DNA from: Mycolicibacterium vaccae NBRC 14118 = CIP 105934
GTDB taxonomy: Bacteria; Actinomycetota; Actinomycetes; Mycobacteriales; Mycobacteriaceae
Assembly (NCBI RefSeq): GCF_001552715.1
Contig: NZ_BCRS01000003.1
Coordinates: 22,598-86,597, forward strand
Length of the DNA stretch: 64,000 bases
Direction: 5' to 3'
This document shows, in pieces, positions 53,133 to 62,090 of the stretch. Made by a program: the position numbers and the translations under genes. Under the pieces are notes generated by a model that was not told where the DNA came from, made no database searches, and saw only the letters and a list, made by a program, of their open reading frames with translations. Numbering within the stretch: position 1 is the stretch's first letter; each line of letters begins with the position of its first letter.

Positions 53133-54404
53133 ATGTCAGTGGCACACGCGTCGAGCGACGGTTCGCATTGTCCGTCAGCCCGGTCCGGCGGACGGGAGAT
53201 GCCCGGCGACGCCGCCATCGCGGTAGGCCGGCGGACTGCCCAGCGGGCGGCTGCGGCAAACTACGAGATCACCGTGGCCGGCAGCGAAGGGGAGCTGCAG
53301 CAGCACCTCGATGCGTGGGACGATCTCGCTGCGAACGCCGCGGAGCCCAACGCGTACTACGAGCGGTGGGCACTGCTGCCTGCACTTCGCCATCTCGGGG
53401 GTCACGACGTCAGAGTTCTGGTCGTCTATCTGACCGGCGACCCGCGCCACGGTGCCCCGCTTCTGTGCGGACTGATGCCCCTGCGGCGCCACCGACCGGC
53501 GCCGCGCGTGCCGTTCGAGGTCCTGGAGCCTTGGGTGCATCCGTACTGCTTCTTCGGCATACCCCTGATTCGGAGCGGACACGAGGTCGAGACGCTTGAG
53601 GCGATCTTCTCCTGGGCGAGGCGGGATCCGTTCGGCGCAACGACTATTCGGTTCACCCAGGTGTCCGGGGACGGCCCGTTTGCCAGAGCCCTGGCAGAGG
53701 TCTGTCGCCGCGGGGACCGGGTGACACACCTCCTCGAGGAGTACTCGCGTGCGGTGATCGCACCGGCCGGGGACGCCGAAGCGTACCTGCGCGGATCCCT
53801 CGGGGGCCGGCAGGCCAAGGGCTACCGGAGGAGGAAACGCAGGCTCGCAGAGCTCGGTGAGGTCGAGCACCGCATGCTCACCGGCGACGGAGACGTCGGC
53901 CCATGGGCGGAGATGTTCCTCGCACTCGAACGTAAGGGCTGGAAGGGGCGCCTGGGCACTGCGATGGACTGTGCACAGCCCGACGCCGCCTTCTTCCGTG
54001 ACCTGTGCCACGGGGCGTATGCAGCGGGCAGCCTGATGATGCTGGGGATCTTCCTCGACGGTGAGCCCCTGGCCATGCAGTGCAACCTCCGCTCCGGAAG
54101 TGGGTCCTTCGCCTTCAAGGTGGCCTATGACGAGGACTATGCATCGCACTCACCGGGATGGCTGCTGGAGTTGTACAACATCGAGCTGCTGCACAGCGAC
54201 CCGGGCATCGAGTGGATGGATTCCTGTGCCAGTCACGACAACCCGATCAACAGGATCTGGAAAGAGCGACGACTCATCACGAACCGATGGATCTCCACTG
54301 GGCGTGCGCCGGGTGACCTGTTGGTCGCGTTGATGCCCCTCGTCAGCTGGCTGCGACGGACAACCCGTCGGCACGCGAGCGCCGGCGGCGCAGATGACCG
54401 CTGA
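53133..54404 (+). CDS. Acetyltransf_6 (BcsL/CelD-like GNAT) protein 1
   Basis: 423 residues. The N-terminal 50 residues are probably disordered. The rest fits the double-GNAT Acetyltransf_6 pattern of polysaccharide loci: PNAYYERWALLPALRHL, the basic stretch RQAKGYRRRKRRLAELGE, and PGWLLELYNIELLHSDPGIEWMD with CASHDNPINRIWKERR near the C-terminus. This fold is related to FemABX aminoacyltransferases. It could acylate, or add an amino acid to, lipid-linked sugars before export. Its 3' end overlaps the flippase gene by 11 nt. Confidence 0.78.
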   Translation: MSVAHASSDGSHCPSARSGGREMPGDAAIAVGRRTAQRAAAANYEITVAGSEGELQQHLDAWDDLAANAAEPNAYYERWALLPALRHLGGHDVRVLVVYLTGDPRHGAPLLCGLMPLRRHRPAPRVPFEVLEPWVHPYCFFGIPLIRSGHEVETLEAIFSWARRDPFGATTIRFTQVSGDGPFARALAEVCRRGDRVTHLLEEYSRAVIAPAGDAEAYLRGSLGGRQAKGYRRRKRRLAELGEVEHRMLTGDGDVGPWAEMFLALERKGWKGRLGTAMDCAQPDAAFFRDLCHGAYAAGSLMMLGIFLDGEPLAMQCNLRSGSGSFAFKVAYDEDYASHSPGWLLELYNIELLHSDPGIEWMDSCASHDNPINRIWKERRLITNRWISTGRAPGDLLVALMPLVSWLRRTTRRHASAGGADDR

Positions 54405-55899
54405 GCACCACGAAGCCGCGGCCACGCGAGCGTCGGCGGAACAGGTCGGCCCACTCGCGGGTGTGGTGCGGCGCGGCGTGCTCATATCGGGCATCACGAT
54501 GGTTGTCACGCAGCTCATTTCGGTGGTGTCTCTGATCTGGATCGCTCGATTGCTGTCGCCGGCCGAGGTGGGTATCTACACCGCCGGCACCGTCCTCACC
54601 GCCTTCCTGACCTCCTGTACCGAGGGCGGCCTCCGGTTGGCGCTGGTGCAGCGCGAACATGACGTCGAAGATGCGGCGGACACCGTCTTCTGGGCGACTG
54701 CCGCCGCCGGGGTCCTCGGCAGCCTCGTCGCTTTGTGCGCCGCGCCCATCCTGGGCCTCGCCTTCGGCAGCGATCTGGTTGCAGCGGTCGCGGTGTCCAC
54801 CTCCGGACTGCTGCTGTTGGAAGCACTGACGAATGTGCCGGACGGTCTCATGCAGCGCCGCTTCAACTTCCTCCGCAAACTGGTGGTGGATCCGTCGCGT
54901 GCGCTGGCCTACGCGGCGGTGACCATTGCGCTTGCAACCGCAGGTTTCGGGGTGTGGTCCATGGTCCTCGGCCAGTACGCTGCGGTGGTCGTCTGGGTCA
55001 TCGGCTCATGGACACTGGGCCGCTGGCGGCCGGGCCGTGGCCGACCGTCCATCCGGTTGTGGCGCGAACTCGCCAGATTCGCCTACCCACTCGCCATCGC
55101 CAACATCGTCGTCTATGTCCGCGAGTCGGCACAGGTCGTCATCTTGGGCCGTGTGTTGGGCGAGCGTGCGCTGGGAAACTACCGGTACGGGTCGCGGATC
55201 GGAATGCTCGCCGGTAACGCGGTCTTCGAAATCGGCTCCTATGTCCTGTTTCCCGCCTTTTCGCGGTTCTCCGGCGACGCCGGTCGGTTCCGAGCGGGAT
55301 TCCTGCGGGCACTGCGGTGGATCTGGTTCGCCGCGGCACCTGTGGCGGCCGTGATCGTGGCGTTGGGGGAACCGGCAGTGGTGGTGGTACTGGGCGAGCC
55401 CTGGCGGGACGCCGGGCTGCTCTTGGTCGTCCTGTCCGGGGCAGGCCTCGGCTTGGCCTTACAGGCGGTCGCGAACGAGGCGATCAAGGCCGCCGGCCGG
55501 TCGGCGTTGTTCCACTGGACCTCGGCGACCGAACTGGTTCTCGGCATCGGACTTGTGGTCGTCCTGCTGCCCTTTGGGCTGATCGGCGTAGGACTGGCGA
55601 TCTCGGTGACCGAGATCGTGAGTGGGATCCTGCTCCTGGGGCTGGCCAAGCCGATCGTCGGCTACCGGATAGGGGCGCTGATCAGTCTGCTCTATCCGCC
55701 GACGGCAGCGGGTGCCGTCGGGGCGGCGACGGTGCTCGGATTGACCGCAACTTTCGGATCACCGGCCGCGCTGCCCACACTGGCGGCGATCGGCGCACTC
55801 ACCGCGCTGTGTCTGATCCTGCTGGTGGTGTACCTCGCGGTCCTCGCGATCCTGGACCGGACGATGTTCAGGGCCTTCACCGCGAGGTTGGCGCGATGA
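54394..55899 (+). CDS. Wzx-type oligosaccharide flippase
   Basis: 501 residues with about 12-14 membrane helices of the polysaccharide transporter (MOP) family. Diagnostic stretches are SLIWIARLLSPAEVGIYTAG near the N-terminus and NIVVYVRESAQVVILGRVLG with LGNYRYGSRIGML midway, typical of Wzx/RfbX proteins. It would move lipid-linked repeat units to the outer face for the Wzy polymerase. It is sandwiched with overlaps between two Acetyltransf_6 genes, suggesting decoration before or during export. Confidence 0.88.
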   Translation: MTAEHHEAAATRASAEQVGPLAGVVRRGVLISGITMVVTQLISVVSLIWIARLLSPAEVGIYTAGTVLTAFLTSCTEGGLRLALVQREHDVEDAADTVFWATAAAGVLGSLVALCAAPILGLAFGSDLVAAVAVSTSGLLLLEALTNVPDGLMQRRFNFLRKLVVDPSRALAYAAVTIALATAGFGVWSMVLGQYAAVVVWVIGSWTLGRWRPGRGRPSIRLWRELARFAYPLAIANIVVYVRESAQVVILGRVLGERALGNYRYGSRIGMLAGNAVFEIGSYVLFPAFSRFSGDAGRFRAGFLRALRWIWFAAAPVAAVIVALGEPAVVVVLGEPWRDAGLLLVVLSGAGLGLALQAVANEAIKAAGRSALFHWTSATELVLGIGLVVVLLPFGLIGVGLAISVTEIVSGILLLGLAKPIVGYRIGALISLLYPPTAAGAVGAATVLGLTATFGSPAALPTLAAIGALTALCLILLVVYLAVLAILDRTMFRAFTARLAR

Positions 55900-57002
55900 C
55901 CACCACTGCGAACGTCGCCTTCGCGGTCGAACCGGTCGGTGCGCTCGATGATCTCGGCCGGGAGTGGCTGCTACTCGAGAAGTCGGCGCAGCCGTCGTTC
56001 TTCCTGACCTGGGCGTGGATCGGGACCATGCTGGAAACGATTCCGCCGACGGTGCGCCCGCTACTGCTGCGCGGGACATCGGACGGCCGGACCGTCGCGC
56101 TCGGCATTCTCGGCGATCGGGACGCCCGACGGCACGCTGTCGTCCGGGCGCGTCAGTGGACACTGAACGCCACCGGCGACCCCGACAGTGATCGGGTGTA
56201 TATCGAGCACAACGGCTTACTGGCCGAACACGCCGTCGGCTGGAGCGGCCTCATGGAAGCTTTCGCGACGACAGCTGAGGTGGACGAGCTGATGCTGCCC
56301 GGCGTCGCGGACCCGCCCGCGGCGGCGGTGCTCGACAGTGCCGGAATGCTTCACCGCACCGAGTCGATCCCGTCCTTCGCTGTCGCGCTCGCCGATCTCG
56401 CATCGAGTCGTGGGGACATCGCGACGATCCTCAGCAGCAATGCCCGGTCGCAGCTGCGCAGGGCGATGCGCCGGCTTGAGCCACTGACCCTCGAGGCGCC
56501 CGCGGACACCGACGAGGCGCTCAACTACTTCAGTACTTTGAAAGATCTCCACATCCCGTGGTTCGTTCGGCGAGGCAAGGTGCACGCCTTTGTCGACCCG
56601 AGCTTCGAACGCTTTCACCGGCGGCTGATCGAGCGGTCGTTCGCCGATCAGGGAGTCGAACTGTTGCGGGTACGCAGCGGCGAGCGAATCCTGGGTGTGC
56701 TGTACAACTTCCGCACCGGCGCACGCGTGTACGCCTACCAGAGCGGCTTCGTCGAGCCCGAGGACAAGGAACGGCCCGGAGTGATCGCCCACGCGCTTGC
56801 CATCAGGCGGGCCTGGGAGCAGGGAGCCGAGGTCTACGACTTCATGGCCGGGGAGAATCGTTTGAAGACCAGCTTCTCCAACCGTACCGAGTCTCTGAAC
56901 TGGACGACGATCCAGAAGCCGCGTCTGCGTTTCCGTGCCGAGCGCACGGCGCGCCGCCTCAAAGATCACTATCGTGGGGCGTCCCCCGGCGAGCCCGGAT
57001 GA
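55896..57002 (+). CDS. Acetyltransf_6 (BcsL/CelD-like GNAT) protein 2
   Basis: 368 residues from ATG 55896, overlapping the flippase stop (ATGA). Diagnostic parts are AQPSFFLTWAWIGTMLE, SSNARSQLRRAMRRLE and ALAIRRAWEQGAEVYDFMAGENRLKTSFSNR. It shares the family plan of the gene at 53133 but is clearly diverged, so the pair probably act on different positions or with different acyl donors. No membrane segment is seen. The gene ends 31 nt from the convergent deacetylase gene. Confidence 0.8.
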   Translation: MTTTANVAFAVEPVGALDDLGREWLLLEKSAQPSFFLTWAWIGTMLETIPPTVRPLLLRGTSDGRTVALGILGDRDARRHAVVRARQWTLNATGDPDSDRVYIEHNGLLAEHAVGWSGLMEAFATTAEVDELMLPGVADPPAAAVLDSAGMLHRTESIPSFAVALADLASSRGDIATILSSNARSQLRRAMRRLEPLTLEAPADTDEALNYFSTLKDLHIPWFVRRGKVHAFVDPSFERFHRRLIERSFADQGVELLRVRSGERILGVLYNFRTGARVYAYQSGFVEPEDKERPGVIAHALAIRRAWEQGAEVYDFMAGENRLKTSFSNRTESLNWTTIQKPRLRFRAERTARRLKDHYRGASPGEPG

Positions 57003-57032
57003 CGCCGGAGCCGGCCGTCTACGGACAGGCGC

Positions 57033-58034
57033 TCAAGGAGCGGCGCCCGAGACGAGGAGGCGAAAGGCCGAGAAGGACAAGCTGTACCCTATTCCGATGC
57101 GGGGCAAGGCAAAAGGATCGCTGCCGCGGTTCGCGACACCGCTGGTGGTGGCCAGGGCCCAACGCACGCCCCGACGGCTCAACGCGTCCTTCGCGCGGCC
57201 GTCGAAGTCCTGCGCCCGGCCGTTAGGGTAGGCGAAAACCTTTGGATCACTTGCAGTGTGCCGCTCGACGGCATCGCACGAATCGATGATCTCCCGCTCG
57301 ACTTTTCCGTCGGGGCATCGCGAGAGGATCGGATGCGTGACGGTGTGGGGATACAGGGCGACGCTGCTGTGCAGCTTGAGCGTCCGCGCCTCGTCCCACG
57401 AGAGGAGTCGGAAGGGGCCGGTGTCGCCGTCGGCCGGTGCGCCGAGTTCCGCGATCACTGTCTCCAGCAACGCAAGCCGTTCACTGTCCGGATAATTCTT
57501 CAGCTTCTCGACCGCGAGCGCATACGCTTCTCCGCGATCGGCCGGATTCTGTAACGAGCGCAGCCCGAGATCGAGCATATGGAGGTCCACGGCAGGCTCA
57601 TTCGTCCGGGCGAAGGAGAGCCACAGTCGGTCTGGCCAGAGCAACTCGTCGGTGCCCATGGGGCCGGTCGCGAGAAACACCGCCGCGGTGAATCCGAACT
57701 CGCGAAGAACAGGCGCAGCATGCGTCAGCAGGTTCTGGGTGCCGTCATCGAAGGTCAGCGTCACGGCGCGCTCGGGCAGCGTGCCGGCGTACAGACGTTC
57801 GAGTGCCTCCTCGAGCGGAAGCACGGTGAAGTAGCGCTTCAGGTAGCGCATTTGACGCCGGAAAGTGGGGACGTCGAGCACATGCCAGCATGGTGGCGAA
57901 ACGGGCTCGGGTTCGATGCCGTGGAACATCAGGATCGCAAGCCCGCCCTTGCGCGCGCGGCGCAACAATGCGGGCGCTCCGACTGCACACGCCAACACGG
58001 CAGCAACTTCCTTGACGGTGTCGCGGATGTTCAT
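57033..58034 (-). CDS. Polysaccharide deacetylase (NodB family)
   Basis: 333 residues from ATG 58034 (MNIRDTVKEV); ATG 58124 would add 30 residues of unclear value. NodB motifs: TFDDG (Asp96 and Asp97), the metal-binding His pair HTVTH (230, 234), and FAYPNG near 267-272. A weak N-terminal hydrophobic stretch (about 8-24) may tether it to the membrane. It removes N- or O-acetyl groups from a sugar polymer, which fits an amino-sugar-containing product of this locus. It is transcribed against the flippase group. Confidence 0.85.
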   Translation of the reverse strand: MNIRDTVKEVAAVLACAVGAPALLRRARKGGLAILMFHGIEPEPVSPPCWHVLDVPTFRRQMRYLKRYFTVLPLEEALERLYAGTLPERAVTLTFDDGTQNLLTHAAPVLREFGFTAAVFLATGPMGTDELLWPDRLWLSFARTNEPAVDLHMLDLGLRSLQNPADRGEAYALAVEKLKNYPDSERLALLETVIAELGAPADGDTGPFRLLSWDEARTLKLHSSVALYPHTVTHPILSRCPDGKVEREIIDSCDAVERHTASDPKVFAYPNGRAQDFDGRAKDALSRRGVRWALATTSGVANRGSDPFALPRIGIGYSLSFSAFRLLVSGAAP

Positions 58035-58214
58035 CCCGCTCTGACCGCGGTTGACAGGTGTGCTGCATCCACCGCAACCTTCCGGTGGGAGTGCCGCCAG
58101 TCGCTTGATTGGCGTCAAGAACATCGTTCCACGATAACTATGTTCGGCAATCGGCGTATGGCCAATCCGACCCTCATCCGCTGATCCGGTACGGAAGTGA
58201 ACTAACCTGGCCCG

Positions 58215-58922
58215 ATGAGCTCCCACGAGCCAGAACTCGGCGACGAGGACACCGGACCTGTTGATGTCGCCAGGACGCGGACGCGGACGACGAGCGGGTG
58301 GGACGACCGTCTGGGCGGGCCGGTATCGGTGAATCCGCGTGCGGTGAACCGGGACCGCCGGCCCACTATTCTGATCGCGGCCGCCGCAGCCGCGGTCGTC
58401 GGGTTGGCTGCACTTGCGTGGACGTTCTGGCCGTCGTCTGAGGATGCGGAGAAGGCAGAGGGGTCGACGGCCACCGGCGTGCCGACCGAGGCGCAGCAGG
58501 AAGCGCAGACCCGGTTGCTCGACATGCTGCCGCCCGGCTATGCATCGGATGCGTGCGAGCCGGTGGTGCCGGCCAAAGGTGCTCTCGCGCAGGTCAGTTG
58601 CAGCAGGAACGACGACACCGGCGGGCCGCTGTCGGCGATCTACACCCTGGCAGAAGACCAGGAAACCCTCACGGACCTGTTCGATGGCGTGGTCGATACG
58701 TCGGCGGTGGTGAACTGTCCCGGGAACATTCAGTCCCCGGGGCCGTGGCGCCGAAATGCGACGCCGGACCGGATTGCGGGCATCCTGGTGTGCGGGTTCC
58801 AGCAGAGCAGACCGACGGTGGCCTGGACCACGGACGCTGATCTGATGATGAGCGAGGTCCAATCAGGACCGCAGGGACCGAACCTGGTCCAGCTCTACAC
58901 CTGGTGGTCGTCGCACTCGTGA
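58215..58922 (+). CDS. Single-pass membrane protein of unknown function
   Basis: 235 residues. An acidic N-terminal cytoplasmic segment (about 45 residues) precedes one membrane helix at about 50-72 (PTILIAAAAAAVVGLAALAWTFW) and an outer domain from about 95 with four cysteines that could pair. The outer part recalls extracellular domains of some mycobacterial serine/threonine kinases, but no kinase is attached. It ends at a strong hairpin shared with the convergent MPT63-like gene. Confidence 0.65.
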   Translation: MSSHEPELGDEDTGPVDVARTRTRTTSGWDDRLGGPVSVNPRAVNRDRRPTILIAAAAAAVVGLAALAWTFWPSSEDAEKAEGSTATGVPTEAQQEAQTRLLDMLPPGYASDACEPVVPAKGALAQVSCSRNDDTGGPLSAIYTLAEDQETLTDLFDGVVDTSAVVNCPGNIQSPGPWRRNATPDRIAGILVCGFQQSRPTVAWTTDADLMMSEVQSGPQGPNLVQLYTWWSSHS

Positions 58923-58927
58923 AATGA

Positions 58928-58961
58928 ACCGTGCCGCCTGCGGGAGCGCAGGCGGCACGGT
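58928..58961. terminator. Bidirectional hairpin terminator between convergent genes
   Basis: A perfect 15-bp stem (ACCGTGCCGCCTGCG, 58928-58942, with CGCAGGCGGCACGGT, 58947-58961) closes a GGAG loop. It lies 6 nt after one stop and 19 nt before the other. No U tract follows, which is common for mycobacterial terminators. Confidence 0.75.
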
Positions 58962-58979
58962 GACGTGAACTCGTCGGTG

Positions 58980-59876
58980 TCAGGCGGGCGGCGCCGGGAC
59001 CGGCACGGTGGTCGTGGGGTTCGCCGGCACGGCCGCGGGCAGTGCCTCCTCGACCGGTGTTCCTGCGCTGCCTTCCGGCAGCGGGGTGCCCGCGCTGCCG
59101 TGTGGCACAGGCGCGACAGCGGCCGGGGCCGCTGCGGGTGCGGGTTCGGCCGGGACCGCGCCCTCCGGCAGCGGAGTGCCGGAGCTGCCCTCGGGCAGCG
59201 GGGTACCCGAGCTCCCCTCCGGCAGCGGGGTGCCCGAGCTGCCGGCAGGTACCGCGCCGGGAGCGGGTTCGGCCGGAATGGTGGCGTCGGTGGCGGGTTC
59301 GGCGGCCGGGGTCGGAGTGGTCTCGGCCGCGCCGGACGCGGATGGTGTCGTCCCGCTGCCGTATGACGACCCGCCCTCACCGGCGGCAGAACCCGTCGCC
59401 GGGGCCGGCGGCGTCTCCAACCACAGCACGACGTTCGGGCCGCCGTCGCTGTAGAAGACGCTGTCGGGTGCCTCGCCGGTCACGTCGAAGTAGATCTTGC
59501 CGGTGGTCTTCTCGCCCTGGGCCAGCGTCGACGGGTTGACACCCTGCTCGGTGGCCACACCGAACAGCACGCGGTAGGTGTCGCCGTTCTCCGCGCGGGC
59601 ATTGAGGTTCGACACGATCGGAGTGGCGTTGCCGGCGATCGCCTCATCGGTGGCGGTGGCTTCCCAGAGGGTGCCGACCGGCTGGTACGGGATGACGTCG
59701 GTGCTGGGCTTGAGATCGGTGACGGTCCAGTGCTGGACGACGTCGCCGTTGACGAGCTCGCCGGGCTGACCGAGGTACTTGACCTCGGCTTCGGCCGAAG
59801 CCACGGCAGCCCCCGCGACTGCTGCAGCGGTGGCAGCAGCGGCGGCGACGGCAGCCAGAGCAGGCTTGAATTTCAC
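58980..59876 (-). CDS. Secreted MPT63/DUF1942-like protein with repeat tail
   Basis: 298 residues from GTG 59876, with a strong AGGAGG site; the frame extends far upstream without support. A signal peptide (about 1-28) is followed by an immunoglobulin-like DUF1942 domain at about 30-155 (VVQHWTVTDLKPSTDVIPYQPVG; DTYRVLFGVATEQGVNPSTL). The tail (155-298) is Ala/Pro/Gly/Glu-rich and carries three tandem 9-residue repeats of GSSGTPLPE (212-238), plus two diverged copies near 260-277. MPT63 itself stops after the domain, so the tail is an added low-complexity extension, perhaps a cell-wall spacer. The function of the family is unknown. Confidence 0.8.
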   Translation of the reverse strand: MKFKPALAAVAAAAATAAAVAGAAVASAEAEVKYLGQPGELVNGDVVQHWTVTDLKPSTDVIPYQPVGTLWEATATDEAIAGNATPIVSNLNARAENGDTYRVLFGVATEQGVNPSTLAQGEKTTGKIYFDVTGEAPDSVFYSDGGPNVVLWLETPPAPATGSAAGEGGSSYGSGTTPSASGAAETTPTPAAEPATDATIPAEPAPGAVPAGSSGTPLPEGSSGTPLPEGSSGTPLPEGAVPAEPAPAAAPAAVAPVPHGSAGTPLPEGSAGTPVEEALPAAVPANPTTTVPVPAPPA

Positions 59877-60653
59877 GCGATTCCTCCTGTGTTCGTTGAT
59901 CGAGCAGCGAGGTGGTTCCCCGTGGGCAAAGTAACAGCTCACAGCACGGGACAGGGGTCGCGCCGAGTCGATCACCCCGGCCGGGCGGCTGTTCGGCGAC
60001 CCACGCGCGCGCCTTCTGTCGCCCGGTCCGGCTCTGGGAGTGGCTTTGCCGCCGTGATGACCGCGACCTCGATGGGAGACGGGCGCGCAGAGAGTCGGCG
60101 CGTCTGCGCCGAACTGGTGAAGTCGGCAGGGTTTGCAGGGCGGCGGCCGGCACAGCGCCCGACCGTCCTCGCGGTCGATTTCTCTCAGCCTGATCGTGAA
60201 GCGGGTGTGTGGCCCGCGCCGAGACCGTCCCGGTCTAGCCCGGGATTCGCCAGAAATTCGGCCCCGGTGGCTCCACCGCCGACGCGCGGCACCGTGGAGC
60301 AGGGTATTCCGGCGGTGCTGGATTGATGGAATCGGTGATAGCTGGTTTGCGATCATCCGGATTGGTCAGCAAATCTACTGTTGCGTCGGCCGGCGTCTGT
60401 ACCCATGCGTGGATCCAGTGTTCCAGCGCCGCGAGGGCGCTGGGTAAGGCCACATGCTTACCACTGGAACAATGCGTCTCACCCGTTCCAGGCAGGCGAC
60501 GCTCGGCGGCCGAGAAGCTGTCGGTAGGTGAATCAATTGCACCGTCCTCCAGCAAAACTCTGATTTACCACTCGCGCTCTGGTAAGACTGTCTGGTCGTT
60601 GCCAGAGCGGGGCCTGGTGGCGGGATCCGACGTAACTACACAGGGGGTAACCC
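59877..60653. other. Divergent intergenic region, about 780 bp
   Basis: It lies between the MPT63-like gene (minus) and the first PGRS gene (plus). A weakly protein-like minus-strand frame is noted separately at 60235-60555. Around 60417-60471 there are complementary segments (TGTTCCAG and CTGGAACA, with an inner CAGCGCC/GGCGCTG hairpin) that could fold in RNA. No known regulator site was recognised. Confidence 0.5.
60235..60555 (-). CDS. Possible small ORF or gene remnant
   Basis: An open frame of 106 residues whose middle part (ALPSALAALEHWIHAWVQTP, then VDLLTNPDDRK) has the look and codon bias of real protein, with an amphipathic helix and two tryptophans. The ends are not convincing and no ribosome site was identified. 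It may be a fragment of a mycobacterial surface protein. Confidence 0.25.
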   Translation of the reverse strand: MLEDGAIDSPTDSFSAAERRLPGTGETHCSSGKHVALPSALAALEHWIHAWVQTPADATVDLLTNPDDRKPAITDSINPAPPEYPAPRCRASAVEPPGPNFWRIPG

Positions 60654-62090
60654 ATGGCAAGGCACGCCAAGAAGAGCAATCGCTCGATGGCAGTCCGTAC
60701 ATACCTGACCGCCGGCATCACCGCCGGGGTCACCGGCGCCGCACTGGCGGGTGTCGGCACACTGCTGCTGGCGGACGGCGACGCGCCGATCCCCGCGCAG
60801 ATCCAGGTGCAACTCGTCGCCAACGAGGAGGAGATCCCCTGGCTGTCGCTCAACGGCGGCAGCGACCGGCGCGACCGCGAACAGCAGCAGGGCGCGGCAG
60901 CGCTGGCGAGCGCCAATCCGGCGTGGCGGCCGATGATCGGTGATGGCGGATGGCTGATCGGCAACGGTCTGGACGCAGCCGACGACTGCCAGGGCGCGGC
61001 GTGCAACGGCGGTAACGGCGGCATCCTGTGGGGTAACGGCGGCAACGGTGCACACGGTGGGGCCGGCGGTAACGGCGGCTTCTGGTTCGGCAACGGTGGC
61101 GACGGCGGCGACGGTGATGCCGTCCTCGCCGCGGACGGCACCATCGTTCGCGCCGCGTCCGCTGGCGGCGCCGGTGGCAAGGGCGGCTGGGTACGTGGCG
61201 ACGGCGGCAACGGCGGCAAGGGCGGCGACGCGGTGTACGTCGGCGGCGAGAAGAAGTCCGGGGCGTTCGCCGGCGGCCGTGGCGGCGACAGCGGATACCT
61301 GTCGGGCAACGGTGGCAGCGGCGGCAACGGCGGCTCGGACACCAACAACCTCAACGTGCCCAACGATCCGAACACCCCCAGTGACGAGTCGACACGGAAC
61401 AACGCGGTCGGCGGTGCCGGCGGAGCCGGTGGGGTCGGCGGTGTGCTCAACGGCCATGGTGGTCACGGCGGCGATGGTGGCTCGGCCAGTTCTGAGAACG
61501 GCAACGCCACCGGCGGCAGCGGCGGCCGCGGCGGTCTGGCGCACTCCAACGCCGGTGGTACCGGCGGCGACGGGGGCAACGGGGGCGACGCCGAAGCCGA
61601 CGCCGCAGGCAAGACCGCCAAGGGCGGTAACGGCGGTTCCGGTGGAACCACCGGCACAGGTCAGGCCGGTGCGGGAGGCAACGGCGGCAATGCCACCGGC
61701 GACGCTGCCAACGCGATCGGCGGGAACGGCGGCGCAGGCGGCGGAGTCCGGTTGGGCGCCGGTGGCGACGGCGGTGACGGTGGCGACGCCGTCAGCGAGG
61801 ACGGCAACGCCACCGGGGGCAGGGGTGGCGACGGTGGCTCGGTCGACCTGACCGGCGATGGCGGCGGTGACGGCGGGCGCGGTGGCGATGCCGACGGTGA
61901 TGAGAAGGCGACCGGCGGCAACGGCGGCAACGGCGGCAACGGCGGGTTCGGCGGCGACGCCGGAACCGGTGGCGACGGCGGCGACGCGGCGTCCAACAGC
62001 CCGACCGGCGCCAAGGGCGGCACCGGCGGCGAAGGCGGTCGCGGCGGACGCGACGGCAACGACGGTTCGCCCAGCGGCACCGACGACTGA
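60654..62090 (+). CDS. Secreted PGRS-type glycine-rich protein lacking a PE domain, copy 1
   Basis: 478 residues, start preceded by AGGGGGT. Basic residues and a hydrophobic segment (about 17-40; TYLTAGITAGVTGAALAGVG) form a signal peptide. A non-repetitive stretch to about 95 leads to GGWLIGNG and a conserved Cys pair (DDCQGAACNGGNGG), then about 370 residues of GGxGG/GGNGG repeats and an Asp-rich end. The repeats match the PGRS class, thought to form glycine-rich polyproline-II-like sheets at the cell surface, but the PE helix pair is absent. A paralogue follows at 62643. A strong terminator is found just downstream. Confidence 0.82.
   Translation: MARHAKKSNRSMAVRTYLTAGITAGVTGAALAGVGTLLLADGDAPIPAQIQVQLVANEEEIPWLSLNGGSDRRDREQQQGAAALASANPAWRPMIGDGGWLIGNGLDAADDCQGAACNGGNGGILWGNGGNGAHGGAGGNGGFWFGNGGDGGDGDAVLAADGTIVRAASAGGAGGKGGWVRGDGGNGGKGGDAVYVGGEKKSGAFAGGRGGDSGYLSGNGGSGGNGGSDTNNLNVPNDPNTPSDESTRNNAVGGAGGAGGVGGVLNGHGGHGGDGGSASSENGNATGGSGGRGGLAHSNAGGTGGDGGNGGDAEADAAGKTAKGGNGGSGGTTGTGQAGAGGNGGNATGDAANAIGGNGGAGGGVRLGAGGDGGDGGDAVSEDGNATGGRGGDGGSVDLTGDGGGDGGRGGDADGDEKATGGNGGNGGNGGFGGDAGTGGDGGDAASNSPTGAKGGTGGEGGRGGRDGNDGSPSGTDD

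Noticed and set aside
58035..58862. N-terminal extension of the deacetylase frame up to 58862
   Set aside because: Most of it is antisense to the membrane-protein gene at 58215 and Arg/His/Pro-rich; at most 30 residues from ATG 58124 could be real.
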